Assembly (NCBI GenBank): GCA_949316235.1
Contig: OX438760.1
Location: forward strand, 64,501 to 128,500
DNA from: Oegoconia quadripuncta
Taxonomy: Eukaryota > Arthropoda > Insecta > Lepidoptera > Autostichidae
DNA: 64,000 nucleotides
Direction of reading: 5' to 3'
Part shown: positions 12,661 to 21,999 of the stretch, piece by piece
How positions within the stretch are numbered: the stretch's first letter is position 1
How the letters are laid out: each line of letters starts with the position of its first letter
Position numbers and translations under genes: made by a program
The notes under the pieces: generated by a model
Seen by the model: only the letters and a program-made list of their open reading frames with translations
Told to the model about the DNA's origin: nothing
Databases searched by the model: none

Positions 12661-14055
12661 GATGAAAACAACTGTGACATTAGCGGCCGGTAGACATCAG
12701 TCTAATGTTGAAGACACCGTAAAAGAAATTGTCATCCAACGAATATTACTGATAAATAAAATAAAAAATAAAATAAATAAAATAATTGATCAGGGTGCGC
12801 CGGTTAGGGCAAATGAAGTCACAATCGAAAATTTCCGCATGCAAAGCGCTGCAGATCGGCTAGGGAGAGGCTCATGTCCAGAAGTGGACTGATATATGCG
12901 ATATAAAATTTTAGTGTAATCAATTACCTACATAAACTCGCACATAACTCGAAGAACTGATGGCCGGTAGGGCATTCAAGTTCTCAGGTGGAGACCACGC
13001 ACCGTCAGCGTAGGACGTACACTCACAAGGTACTTGATTAAGGTCGCGGGAAGATGATGATGATGAATTACCTACATAAATGAAAATCTAATACTGATAT
13101 TGTCTGAACCAGAACTATATCAAAATAAAGTATTTAATTCGGTGTAATATTACTCGTACATATATTTTCAACCAGCTAAAGTTTGAATCTCCGCAGGATC
13201 GTTATAGGCACCAACTCGTACCAACTCCACAAACATTTCATATTTCTCTTTTTGCATCATTTACATTCGGCGCGGGATGACACTCGGTTTTGGTCCGTGA
13301 ATTATTATTACGCATAATTTCCTCTCTCTCATCTGTTTTTATCGATATTCAACCGAAAGCCTTAGTCTATATACGTACCTATATACTACTAGCCAGTTAT
13401 AAGGCGCAAACAGCTCGCATTTTCTATTCTAATTTTATGAGTTCATCATCATATCAACCACAGGACAGTCCACTGCCGAACATATGCCTCCTCTAAAGAC
13501 TTCCAGAGCGACCGATTGGAAGTGACCTGTATCCAGCGACTTTCAGAAACACAATAATGCGGGAATGCTTGATAGCTTTTTAGATAACCTATTCAACCGG
13601 GGCGACCACCTGACAAGATGATAGTTACCTGTCACCTTGCAAAAGCTGGACTTTGTATAAATTAAAAAAAGTCAGTTAAAATACAGCTTATCAGGAATCT
13701 TAATATTTATTACATCACCATTGGGTCATTCACCAACCATGAATAATAGCAAAGAACTTTGACGGACAGCATTATCATTCACAAAAGTATGCGGTCGCTT
13801 ACCCGCCTATATACCTAACTTGACACACACGCACACGAAGGGGGACGGGACACGAAAGACATTGTCATTGTGCACTGTCGAATCTACCGTCTGGTAGATC
13901 CAGCACATGTCTGTTCCTCCTTTGACCGAATTCTTTAAGTGCACAACTCAAATTTTGCAAATGGCTAATTCAGAAAAGTTTCAATTTAGTCAGATTGTAA
14001 AACGAACTCAGAATATTCACCGATCGTTCGGTTAACCAAAGCTCTTTGTCTTCAG
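12661..14055. other. Intergenic with RTE LINE tails
   Basis: Two truncated RTE-type 3' ends are visible. The plus-oriented one at about 12935-13070 ends in a GATGATGATGA tail. The minus-oriented one at about 13440-13560 starts CATCATCATATCAACC. No gene is supported before the K2P leader. Confidence 0.5.
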
Positions 14056-14156
14056 GTAAAGCTGGTAGTGGGTTTATCAGACCTGGAGATAGGATGCTCA
14101 CGAGGACAAGACGTCGCCACGACAACAAGCTCAAGGTGCGATGAGCGCGTGACGCG
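14056..14156 (+). promoter_or_regulatory. Probable 5' leader of the K2P mRNA, with a minimal uORF
   Basis: The stretch just upstream of the K2P start codon. CTTTGTCTTCAG ending at 14055 would serve as a 3' splice site for a leader exon. ATG AGC GCG TGA at 14141-14152 is a three-codon upstream ORF that ends four bases before the presumed start codon at 14157. Such a minimal uORF can dampen initiation or promote reinitiation. No promoter element is convincing; the transcription start is unknown. Confidence 0.35.
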
Positions 14157-14219
14157 ATGCGCGGCGACGGAGCCGAGTCCGCGCTGGAGTCAGGTGTGCC
14201 CGACTGCTGTCTGAGGAAG
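14157..14219 (+). CDS. K2P potassium channel, coding exon 1 (N-terminus)
   Basis: Codes for 21 residues from MRGDGAES to DCCLRK and ends in phase 0 at AAG followed by the splice donor GTAAAA. The Cys-rich end joins the next exon's CCRC to give a cytosolic N-terminus just ahead of M1, a pattern I recall from insect TWIK-like channels. Composition is GC-rich like the later coding exons and unlike the surrounding introns. The start was chosen because it is the only in-frame ATG in the exon, although a three-codon uORF lies just upstream. Supported by splice signals and fit, not by homology search. Confidence 0.65.
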
Positions 14220-15059
14220 GTAAAACAGGGGCCGGATCTAATGAAGTTTGCCCGTTAGAAAACTGTCTCCAAGAATTACTTTTTAGCCAGTCCCCAAAAT
14301 AAGATTTCGTTTACATATCAGTGTGAAACTAATGCCGCGTATATGGTCACAGAGCATATTAACTTCCCCAAATTCTTGGAGCACAAGTTGCTGAATTTAG
14401 TGTATGGAAGGTTTGGCCAAAGACAAGTATAATATTCGCCATTCTCATAAGTTCCGAGTTATCAAGAATTTTGCAATCTGACCGGCAACCTCTGTGGTGT
14501 GCTTTAACCTTGCTACTTTCAGTGGCTGTAACGTGAGTTTTGTTTTGTTTTGTTTTCAAAGATATTTATCACGTGAACCTGATGGTAAAAGCCGACTGGT
14601 ACTATTTTGGGCAAACACCGACTATAAATATTACTTGCATATATTGTTCTTTTTGTAAATTATGTTCTTTTTGCATGCACATTACAGTGTAGTTTTATAT
14701 TGACCCGGGGCCACGGGATTTGTAATGAGCTCCGGATGTCAATTAGGAGGCGATAATCACCTCCCACGAGGAGGAATATTAGCATATTTTATCTACGAAA
14801 TGAGTTTATTTGCCAGTGCTTGCATTTGAAATATTAATATGGTTACTCGTGGCTTCTTAGTCAATTTTATGTTGTAAAAAGATTTCTTTCATGTTTTTGC
14901 AATTCTTCCCTTTTGAGGTTTGTCGGCAATTACATAGTGATTTTTCCGACAATAGTTTTCAGTTCAAACCAATCATGATATTTTGTAAATCACCCTAGAG
15001 TCGTGTTTTCCTGTATTATGGATGCAAGTTAAGTTCGCTTCAGTCATCACGAGATCGAG

Positions 15060-15540
15060 GGAGTATGGATTTTAAAGGAGTGTGAATTTTTATCGGGATC
15101 GTCGCACGTGTTTGTTCATATAAAACGCATCACAGGGTCCACTTCCTGTCGTTCTCAGCTTTTTTTGTCGTAGAAAAAGTTTACGACAATCGGAGCGGTC
15201 GAGAGTCGATTCTCAGCTGCGACGTCGTGCGGTCGGGGTGCACCTAATGGAGGGTCAGGTGGAACGGGGCCTCGAGGAGGAGCAGTTTTGCATTTTCGCC
15301 CCCCACTTTTCACCGCGACCGACGCGTCCGCGCCGTCTCCGCTAGAACTCGGGACGGGGAAGTCTCGACTTCTCGAGGGGGGAGAATCCCTCGGTCGATA
15401 CTCGTGCGCACCGTCCGGTCATCGGGGGCATCTTCGGAGGGAGAATCGGTCCGCGGGGTCGTTCGCCCGGCGACCCGACGGCCGACCTCAGCGGTGACAC
15501 TGTAGAGCAGTAGTTCGGTGATGTGAAATTGGATAATCTT
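15060..15540 (+). other. GC-rich, CpG-dense sequence upstream of K2P exon 2
   Basis: About 480 bp of CpG-rich DNA inside intron 1, with open frames on both strands that show no domain. It may be an alternative leader exon or internal promoter of the K2P gene, or simply part of the GC-rich island around exon 2. No TATA box or other decisive element is seen. Confidence 0.25.
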
Positions 15541-15658
15541 AAATACGAATCGAAACTCGTCCGCGTCCTCCCTCCTGGGGCTCACCCGGAGCGGCGCGGT
15601 GGCGCTCCCCGTGTAGTCGGAGAGTGCCGCCCGTTGACGCGCGTCCGGCTGCCCGCAG

Positions 15659-16082
15659 TGCTGCCGCTGCGCGCGGGCGCGGCGCGCGTCGGCGCTGTGC
15701 TGCGCGGGCGCGGGCGCGCTGCTCCTCGCCTACTGCGCGCTCGGCGCCGCGCTCTTCGCCGCGCTCGAGGGGGCCTCCCCCGCCCCCGCCCCCGCGCCCG
15801 CCCCCCACGCGCTGCAGCCGGAGCTGCGCGCGCGCACGGTGGAGCGGCTGTGGGCGCTGACGGAGGACCTGAACATCCTGTACAAGGAGAACTGGACGCG
15901 CCTCGCCGCGCGCGAGCTGCAGCACTACCAGCGCGGCCTGCTGCGCGCCCTCCGCCCCGCCCCGCCCCCCGGCCCCGGCCCCGGCCCCGGCCCCGGGCCC
16001 GGCCCCGGCCCCGAGGCGGACCGCTCGCGCTGGACCTTCTCCGGGAGCTTCCTCTACGCGCTCACGCTCATCACGACCATCG
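15659..16082 (+). CDS. K2P potassium channel, coding exon 2 (M1, cap loop, start of P1)
   Basis: Residues 22-162 plus the first base of codon 163. The acceptor is CTGCCCGCAG and the donor is ATCG followed by GTGAGAAT. Only this frame is plausible: stops at 15614 and 15635 close it upstream, before the acceptor. M1 is about residues 33-56 (LLLAYCALGAALFAALEG). An extracellular cap loop follows with TEDLNILYKENWT, a typical cap-helix sequence with an N-W-T glycosylation sequon at Asn99, then (Gly-Pro)7 at residues 126-139. The pore helix is WTFSGSFLYALTLITTIG. The loop lacks the cysteine that links the cap in many K2P channels. The GC content is extreme, with Ala and Pro runs. Family role: potassium leak conductance at the plasma membrane as a dimer. 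Confidence 0.9.
15971..16012 (+). repeat. GGCCCC hexanucleotide repeat coding (Gly-Pro)7
   Basis: Seven in-frame hexanucleotides (six GGCCCC and one GGGCCC) lie within K2P exon 2. They encode a Gly-Pro dipeptide run in the extracellular loop between M1 and P1. The complementary strand is a GGGGCC repeat. Confidence 0.95.
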
Positions 16083-16094
16083 GTGAGAATCCCC

Positions 16095-16690
16095 CATTGA
16101 CGTACCTCGCCTTTGCCGTGGCCTTCACTTATCGACACTACCATCCGCATTCTCTTCGTATATCTCTTTCGTTAGTCTTCTTTCATTCATCCTCTCCACA
16201 TGTCCGAACCACCTCAGCATACCTTTTCAAACCTTTATCGACTACGTCTTCATTCACACTGCTTAACTCCCTAATTACACTATTCCTGATTCAATCTTTC
16301 ATACTCACCCCACTGCATTAATTCTACTTTCATTCTCTTCTCCAAACCCAGTATTCTCTCTAACTCCCGTAACACATTCCTTATAAAGGCGTGCAATGCT
16401 CCATTCACCTGATTTCCGGCATTCACTCTTTTTTCGATGTCCACGTCACACTTTCCATCCCTTGTAAACAGTGAACCCAAATACACAAACTCACGCGCTT
16501 GCTCCATTTTTCCTTCATCTATCAAAATACTGCAATCCGTCATACATACACCTCTCTCAAAATCACAACTCTCGGTTTACTCACATTGATTTTTATTCCT
16601 TTTTCTTTCAAAGCTGTATTCATAAGTGTTACCATCTCTTGTTTACCCCATCTTCTGAGGCGTCGGGTCATAATATATAAGTGATTTAAT
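16095..16690 (-). mobile_element. LINE fragment in K2P intron 2 (RT C-terminal part)
   Basis: On the minus strand, 16280-16543 translates to a fragment with MTDCSILIDEGKMEQAREFVYLGSLF and RVNAGNQVNGALHAF (given here in two separate pieces of one frame). This is the YLGSLF...GDIE-R-NAGN pattern found after the catalytic domain of many insect non-LTR reverse transcriptases. Flanking sequence probably belongs to the same truncated insertion. It is broken and not expressible. It starts 13 bp or more after the exon 2 donor. Confidence 0.7.
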
Positions 16691-17189
16691 GAGGCGCTCA
16701 GCAAAATTTTATTCTACATATTCATCATCTAGAAATAATAATTAAAAGCTTTATCCCTGTGTAAAGCAGTTGTCCACAGCCAAGCCTACCGCTACTGTCT
16801 ACATAAACTATTTATAATACACGTGAGGAATAACCTTCCTCAGAACCGGCCACAATTGGCGCATCAATCCCAATAAACCGATAATAAAAATAATAGACTT
16901 TTGATGCGAGTTCATAGAAACTTTTAGACAGTGGTGTTGGGAATGAACGACTCGTTTCCCAACTAGTTGGAAGACTCGTAAATAAGTAATGGGCGTTACC
17001 AAAATAGAACGATATTAAAGGAAACGGAGCGAATATGTCGAGAGAGCTCCCCGGAGCCCCGACACTTGCCCTGTTTAAAGTTCTCTCTTCGGCAAATATT
17101 GTTCCGCCTCGGTGGTCGTTATCAAGGTACACACAAATTATCGTCCCGCTCGTGCTCCGACCGTCAGATACTATGACAAGACTTATTTG

Positions 17190-17545
17190 CTAATATGTCT
17201 AATAATTATAATTTGAATACTAGAAACAAAAATAAAATTCAAATTCCACAATTTAGACTTAGCAAGGTTTGCACATCCTTTGTGGGACACAGCATACGCT
17301 TTTACAATAAAATACCAGAACATGTATTGAGTTTAACAGAGCAGAAATTTAAACGTGACATTAAAGAAACTCTGTGTAAGAAGGGTGATTACACTATAGG
17401 TGATTAATTATTTAGGTGATTAGGAGGTCTGGTGTTAGCTGAATTCCAAGCCTAGGTCGTTAATAACGCTTATGTTAAATGCTCTTGTTTTGTAATATAA
17501 ATTGTAATAAAATTATAAACATGGAAACCATATAAAAGATGTGTT
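17190..17545 (+). mobile_element. Jockey/CR1-like LINE 3' end in K2P intron 2
   Basis: The frame at 17195-17407 carries LNTRNKNKIQIPQFRLSK and IRFYNKIPEHVLSL, the C-terminal tail of a non-LTR retrotransposon polymerase. It is followed by an AT-rich 3' UTR. The closest relative in the window is the minus-strand copy at 58025-58570 (VNTRYKNKLAVHSSRLHK, IRFYNKVPVDI). It is 5'-truncated. Confidence 0.8.
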
Positions 17546-18071
17546 GTTGCGGAGTTTCTTGTTGCTTCTTCTCCCCAACGATAACACCTTGTGAAGTAAT
17601 GCAGTTTTAAAAAATAACATCTCGACTTTCAATAAGTGATATTTTTGTATTCTACATTGAATAAAATATTTTTGATTTTTTATCTAGATTTTGGGATCAT
17701 GCAAAATAATAGAGCTGACTCAACACAATAAAACAAATCCGAGATACTGTATTCCTTGAAATCAGTCCAAACATAAGTGTCAAATTTACAGAATAATAAC
17801 AAATGAGTATGAGGAAGCCCGGGACAGAAAGACAGGCAGCAGGAGGACAGTATGGGCTCGGAATAATAATAACAACAAATGTCAAAATGCACAGAAATGG
17901 AGAAAAGAAACTATCACAATAATCACAATTCAATTAAACATAATACCAGCTATCTTCACAACCTAATTACTAGCTTCATTAAGTCTTTCTTCTAGGTAGT
18001 CAGTGTTAACCTATAATGCGAACTAGCGGGATTGGGCGACGAGCCGGCGTAACGATGATAGTCCCCGGCAG

Positions 18072-18286
18072 GGCACGGTAACGTGACGCCGCGCTCGGCG
18101 GTGGGCAAGGCGGCCGCCATGCTGTACGCGTGCGTGGGCATCCCACTGGTGATGCTGTACCTGTCCACGGTGGGCGCGGCGCTGGCGGCGCGCTTCCGCT
18201 CGCTCTACGCGCGGCTGCGGCCCGCCTGCCCGCCGCGGCCCGGCCTCTACCCAGGCAAGGACGGGGAGAAACTCACGCCCTTTCAG
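18072..18286 (+). CDS. K2P potassium channel, coding exon 3 (P1 filter end and M2)
   Basis: The acceptor is TCCCCGGCAG and the donor is TTTCAG followed by GTACAT. The split codon 163 is completed as GGG. Residues 163-169 read GHGNVTP, giving a P1 filter T-I-G-H-G where GYG or GFG is usual. M2 is about residues 175-200 (AAMLYACVGIPLVMLYLSTV), a clear match in pattern to K2P M2 with its GIPL motif. The cytosolic M2-M3 loop begins with RFRSLYARLRP. The exon ends in phase 0. It is strongly GC-rich. The alternative upstream AG (after GATGATAG) would bring a stop, so the filter reading does not depend on a doubtful splice choice. Confidence 0.9.
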
Positions 18287-19978
18287 GTACATGGCACATC
18301 AGGGGCCCATTGGACACTGCACTTTTCGATCCTTACCGAGACGTAGCACCTCGTGATTAATTATTGCAGATTTGTTTCTTCTTTTGTTTATTCTTCTCTC
18401 GAATTTTACTTTTGTTGTACCTATATAGTTGGATTCTATAATTCACACAGCAAACTGCGAAATAAAAAGTCCGATGTTTCGGCCGTCTAATAGTAACTAA
18501 TAATTAGTAGACCCCCAATTCGCTTGTCTAATAAGTATTACATTCTCACGGCCTCAGTGATATGTACAATCACTCAGTGCTATTCTTGTGACCATAACAC
18601 GAAGCGATGCAGTTTTAAAAATAACATGTTGACTTCCAATAAGCGATATTTTTGTATTCTACATTGAATAAAATATTTTTGACTTTGACTTCGACTCGAC
18701 AATGTTCAGTACCATACAAACTTTGGGGTTGTCGTGTCTACACAATATAGCACGTGTAACATATTATATTATTACGTACCTAAGTAGTGCGTACGTAACA
18801 ACATTTCATGCGAGGACCCCTGGCTAAGGTAGTTGAAATTTAACAAGGGTTCCCACTAAAGACCAGCATTGTAGTCTTTTTTCCTCTCGACTACAACTAA
18901 TGCTGAGATGAACTTACTTTGATACCAGTTTGTTACCCCGATGTTAGTATTACTTATTTTTAGATTGTTTTTTTAGCTTTGTAAAATATTGTCAACCGAC
19001 AAGCCGTGGTCATACATAGGTACCTACCTGTATGGTCGTCAACTTGGTAATGCAAAAATAATTAAATACGTTCCTTTGTTATGGCACACGACTGTTCTAT
19101 GTTTCTGGTTGTATTATGTAACACAATCTGAACAATAGTTGTAGTTAGTTAAAATTTCAATTTGAGACTTCATTCTACTGACATGTTGGTGTTGGTGCAG
19201 AATTTGTCAGTGTACTCGTATTTCTCTGCCAGTACGATATGTTATCAAAATCAAAATCAAAAAATGCTTTATTTTGTAGGTACACAGGGTACACTTAAAA
19301 TAGTTAGATTTTACATTTTTAAAGCTACTGCTTGTTCAAAAGGCAATTTTCCCCTGAGAAGAACAAGCAAGAAACTCGAGAGGTCGCTCTTTTAAAAAAA
19401 GGTTTTTATATTACAAAATTATTATTTTATATTATAATATTTCATTATTAATTGTGAAATAGCCTGGTTATGCGAACGGGCTGGTTATGTCCATGAATGT
19501 TTATCATCTAAATAATCTTATATTTTATAATATGCTTTCTTAATAAGTTTCTGTTTTATAGTATCTTTACTTATGCTTGTGTATACCTAAATAGGTACTT
19601 ATCAAACTCACAGAATGTTATTATGATCATCTCGCACTTTCATCACTTTCGCCTTTTATCTACTTATTTTAGTTTCTACCCTATTTTATTTTAGTTTTCA
19701 ATAGAGGATAGCATTGGTATGTTGGCATGGCATATTGTTCTCTGTGTGTGTGAAAATAAAACTATTTGTATTTTTAATTTACTCGAAAGTGGCTCGAAAG
19801 ATGGCGCTGACAGATGGGGCCTCTTATTTGTTAAAAAAAATTGATAGCCATGTAAAGTCGCCCATACTTTCTTTGATGGCAGCGACTACTCTGCAGGGGG
19901 GGAAGACGACTGAATATTAGCAACACTGCTGTGTTGCCACCCATTCATCACAACACTGTGGTTCTCGATTGTCATGTA
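18287..19978 (+). other. K2P intron 3, 5' part
   Basis: AT-rich intron with no coding exon seen. It contains the LINE-tail family D copy at 19242-19515 and a diverged relic of AAATAACAT...GACTTCCAATAAGCGATAT near 18617-18680 that also occurs near 17610-17670. Confidence 0.6.
19242..19515 (+). repeat. LINE-tail-like repeat family D, copy 1
   Basis: Starts with an (AATCAAA) tail-like run, then ATGCTTTATTTTGTAGGTAC and AAGCTACTGCTTGTTC, and ends ATGAATGTTTATCATCTAAA. A copy differing at only a few sites lies at 63705-63990, and a short piece at about 45870-45945. It resembles the 3' end of a non-LTR element in minus orientation. Confidence 0.8.
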
Positions 19979-21297
19979 CTACTCTGTGTAAAAAGTATCG
20001 GGAATATGTCAATAAAAAGACCCGCGTAAAAGAGGTCGTTCTAATTTTTTTACTGCATGTTGGTAGCACTGTACTGATTTAGCGCGCAAAATTTGAGCGG
20101 GATCTGTCATTTAATTTGTTTTAAACTACACTTTTTGTTGGTCATAGTTTTGAGTCCTCGGCGATTTTTACAATGGAAAATATTGTTGAACAAAGAGTGT
20201 GCCTTAAATTTTGTGTTTCAAATGATATTTCATGTGGTGAATCACTAAAAATGTTGCGAAATACCTACGGCGAATCGTGTATATCGAAAACAAGGGCTTA
20301 TGAATGGCATAAGGCTTTTAAAGAAGGCCGAGAAGTAGTAGTAGACTTGCCTCGTTCTGGTAGACCTTCAACCGCTACGACCAAAGAAAACATCGACAGA
20401 ATCAAGAAGCTAGTGCTCGAAAATCGACGTATGAGTCTGAGAGAGTTGGCTAGTGAGGTGAACATATCTTTTAAGTCCGTCCACAACATTCTCATTGACA
20501 TTTTAGGCATGAAACGCGTCGCCGCTCGACTAGTTCCAAAAGAGCTCAATTTTGTTCAAAAAGCGCAGCGAAAGCATGTCGCTGAAGACATGGTTTCCCG
20601 AGCTTCTACGGATCCGACCTTTATGAAACGTATAATAACTGGCGACGAGACATGGGTTTATGAGTACGACATGCAAACAAGCCAACAGTCTTCAGAATGG
20701 CGTCTCGAAAACGAGCCGAAACCCAAAAAACCGCGGCAAAGTCGCTCCAAAATCAAGGTGATGCTGACAGTTTTTTTTGACTACCGTGGTGTGGTTCACT
20801 CCGAATTCCTTCCAGAGGGAGAAACAGTGAATAAAGAATATTATTTAGGCGTCATGAAGCGTTTGCGTGAGAGTATCCGCCGAAAACGTCCAGATTTGTG
20901 GCAACACAACTCATGGATGCTGCACCATGATAATGCACCATCACACACAGCCATTATAGTGAAAGAGTTTTTAGCGAAAAATTCAACAAAAGTTCTCGAC
21001 CAAGCACCGTATTCACCTGATATGGCTCCGTCTGACTTTTTTTTATTTCCCAAGTTAAAATTACCACTTCGAGGAAAACGTTTTGAGTCGATAGAAGCCA
21101 TAAAAGAAAATTCGCTGAATGAGCTAAAGGTCATACCGCAAATAGCCTATGAAAAATGTATGGAAGACTGGGTGAAGCGGTGGAGATGTTGTATTGCAAG
21201 CGATGGGGCCTACTTTGAAGGCGATAAAATAAATTTAGATGAATAATTTGTATTTTTTGTTTTATTGACAAATTCCCGATACTTAGTACACTGAATG
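19979..21297 (+). mobile_element. Mariner transposon, apparently complete, in K2P intron 3
   Basis: About 1.3 kb, the usual mariner size. The 5' end (GTGTAAAAAGTATCGGGAAT from 19986) and the reverse complement of the 3' end (GTGTACTAAGTATCGGGAAT, ending 21291) form imperfect inverted repeats of about 30 bp. TA dinucleotides at 19977-19978 and 21298-21299 are plausible target-site duplications; the exact ends are uncertain by a few bases. The element carries an uninterrupted transposase gene in the sense direction of the host gene. Confidence 0.85.
20173..21246 (+). CDS. Mariner transposase, intact, 357 aa
   Basis: DDE/D transposase that would excise and reinsert the surrounding element at TA sites. 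The N-terminal region (about 1-110) has paired helix-turn-helix character with an RSGRPST AT-hook-like linker. The WVPHEL-type motif appears as LVPKEL. The catalytic triad is visible: the first Asp in TGDETWVYEY, the second in HHDNAPSHT, and the third 34 residues later in YSPDMAPSDFF, which gives the D,D34D signature of mariner. There are no stops or frameshifts. Start and stop fit the family length of about 345-360. The subfamily looks irritans-like, but I have not assigned it. An intact frame and triad suggest a young copy that could be active; activity is inference. Confidence 0.95.
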   Translation: MENIVEQRVCLKFCVSNDISCGESLKMLRNTYGESCISKTRAYEWHKAFKEGREVVVDLPRSGRPSTATTKENIDRIKKLVLENRRMSLRELASEVNISFKSVHNILIDILGMKRVAARLVPKELNFVQKAQRKHVAEDMVSRASTDPTFMKRIITGDETWVYEYDMQTSQQSSEWRLENEPKPKKPRQSRSKIKVMLTVFFDYRGVVHSEFLPEGETVNKEYYLGVMKRLRESIRRKRPDLWQHNSWMLHHDNAPSHTAIIVKEFLAKNSTKVLDQAPYSPDMAPSDFFLFPKLKLPLRGKRFESIEAIKENSLNELKVIPQIAYEKCMEDWVKRWRCCIASDGAYFEGDKINLDE

Positions 21298-21579
21298 TAT
21301 ATATGTGTGCTTGTCTTTTTTCTGTGATGAATAAACTTTTATTTATTTGCTTATTTATATATTTTTTGTTTATAATTTTGCTTTACGCTGCGCAGCAGTG
21401 GTGTATATGTATCAAGCTCCTTTGGTACGGTTATCTGGAAGAGATCGCTACAAACGATAACACCGTTTTGTGTATATTTTAAAGTTGTGCATAATAAAGA
21501 CTTTTTCTTCTTCATCCGAAACTCACTGAAATCTCTAAACACTAAACCCACAGAATATCTAACGCGCCTGAACTTCCAG

Positions 21580-21999
21580 GCGGCGCTGAACCTGGACGGT
21601 CTATCCGGCGCCGGTCGCCTGTCGTCCGGGCCGTGCGGCCTGCACCGGCGCGTCCCGGTGCTGCTGAGCCTGGTCCCGGCGGCCGGATGCGTGCTGGCCG
21701 GCGGCGCCGTGTTCCGTGTGACGGAGCGCTGGTCGCTGCTGGACGCCTGCTACTTCTCCTTCGCCTCGCTCGCCACCATCGGCGCCGGAGAGCTGCGGCC
21801 CGGCGCCGGAGACGTGGCCGCCGCCGCCGCGGCCGCCTACATCCTGGTCGGCATCGCCGTCGTGGCCATGAGCTTCGATCTCATCCGGGAGGACGCCGGC
21901 GCCGCCATCCGGGCGGCCGGGGGCCGTTGCGGCGCCGGCCGCGTCGTGCACGGGCCGGACCGGCGGCCGGAGCGCACGCCGCTGGCGGTCGTCTCCTGA
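21580..21999 (+). CDS. K2P potassium channel, coding exon 4 to the first stop (M3, P2, M4)
   Basis: The acceptor is CTGAACTTCCAG. The alternative AG at 21552 would break phase. Residues 235-373 include M3 (about 259-279, PVLLSLVPAAGCVLAGGAVF), pore helix 2 (LLDACYFSFASLATIG), the filter T-I-G-A-G (300-304) followed by ELRPG, and M4 (about 314-336, with seven Ala then YILVGIAVVAMSFDLI). YILxGIAxxAMSF is a strong K2P M4 signature. The second filter has Ala where Phe or Leu is normal, and Glu replaces the usual Asp after the filter. The frame ends at TGA 21997-21999, only about 35 residues after M4, giving a 373-residue protein. See the next entry for the extension. Confidence 0.9.
   Translation, partial: AALNLDGLSGAGRLSSGPCGLHRRVPVLLSLVPAAGCVLAGGAVFRVTERWSLLDACYFSFASLATIGAGELRPGAGDVAAAAAAAYILVGIAVVAMSFDLIREDAGAAIRAAGGRCGAGRVVHGPDRRPERTPLAVVS

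Noticed and set aside
15523..16150. Large open frames (160-203 codons) overlapping K2P exon 2 in other frames and on the minus strand
   Set aside because: They arise from the extreme GC content. Only the frame that gives M1, the cap helix and the P1 helix makes sense.
20298..21134. Minus-strand frames of 83 and 97 codons inside the mariner
   Set aside because: Antisense shadows of the intact transposase.
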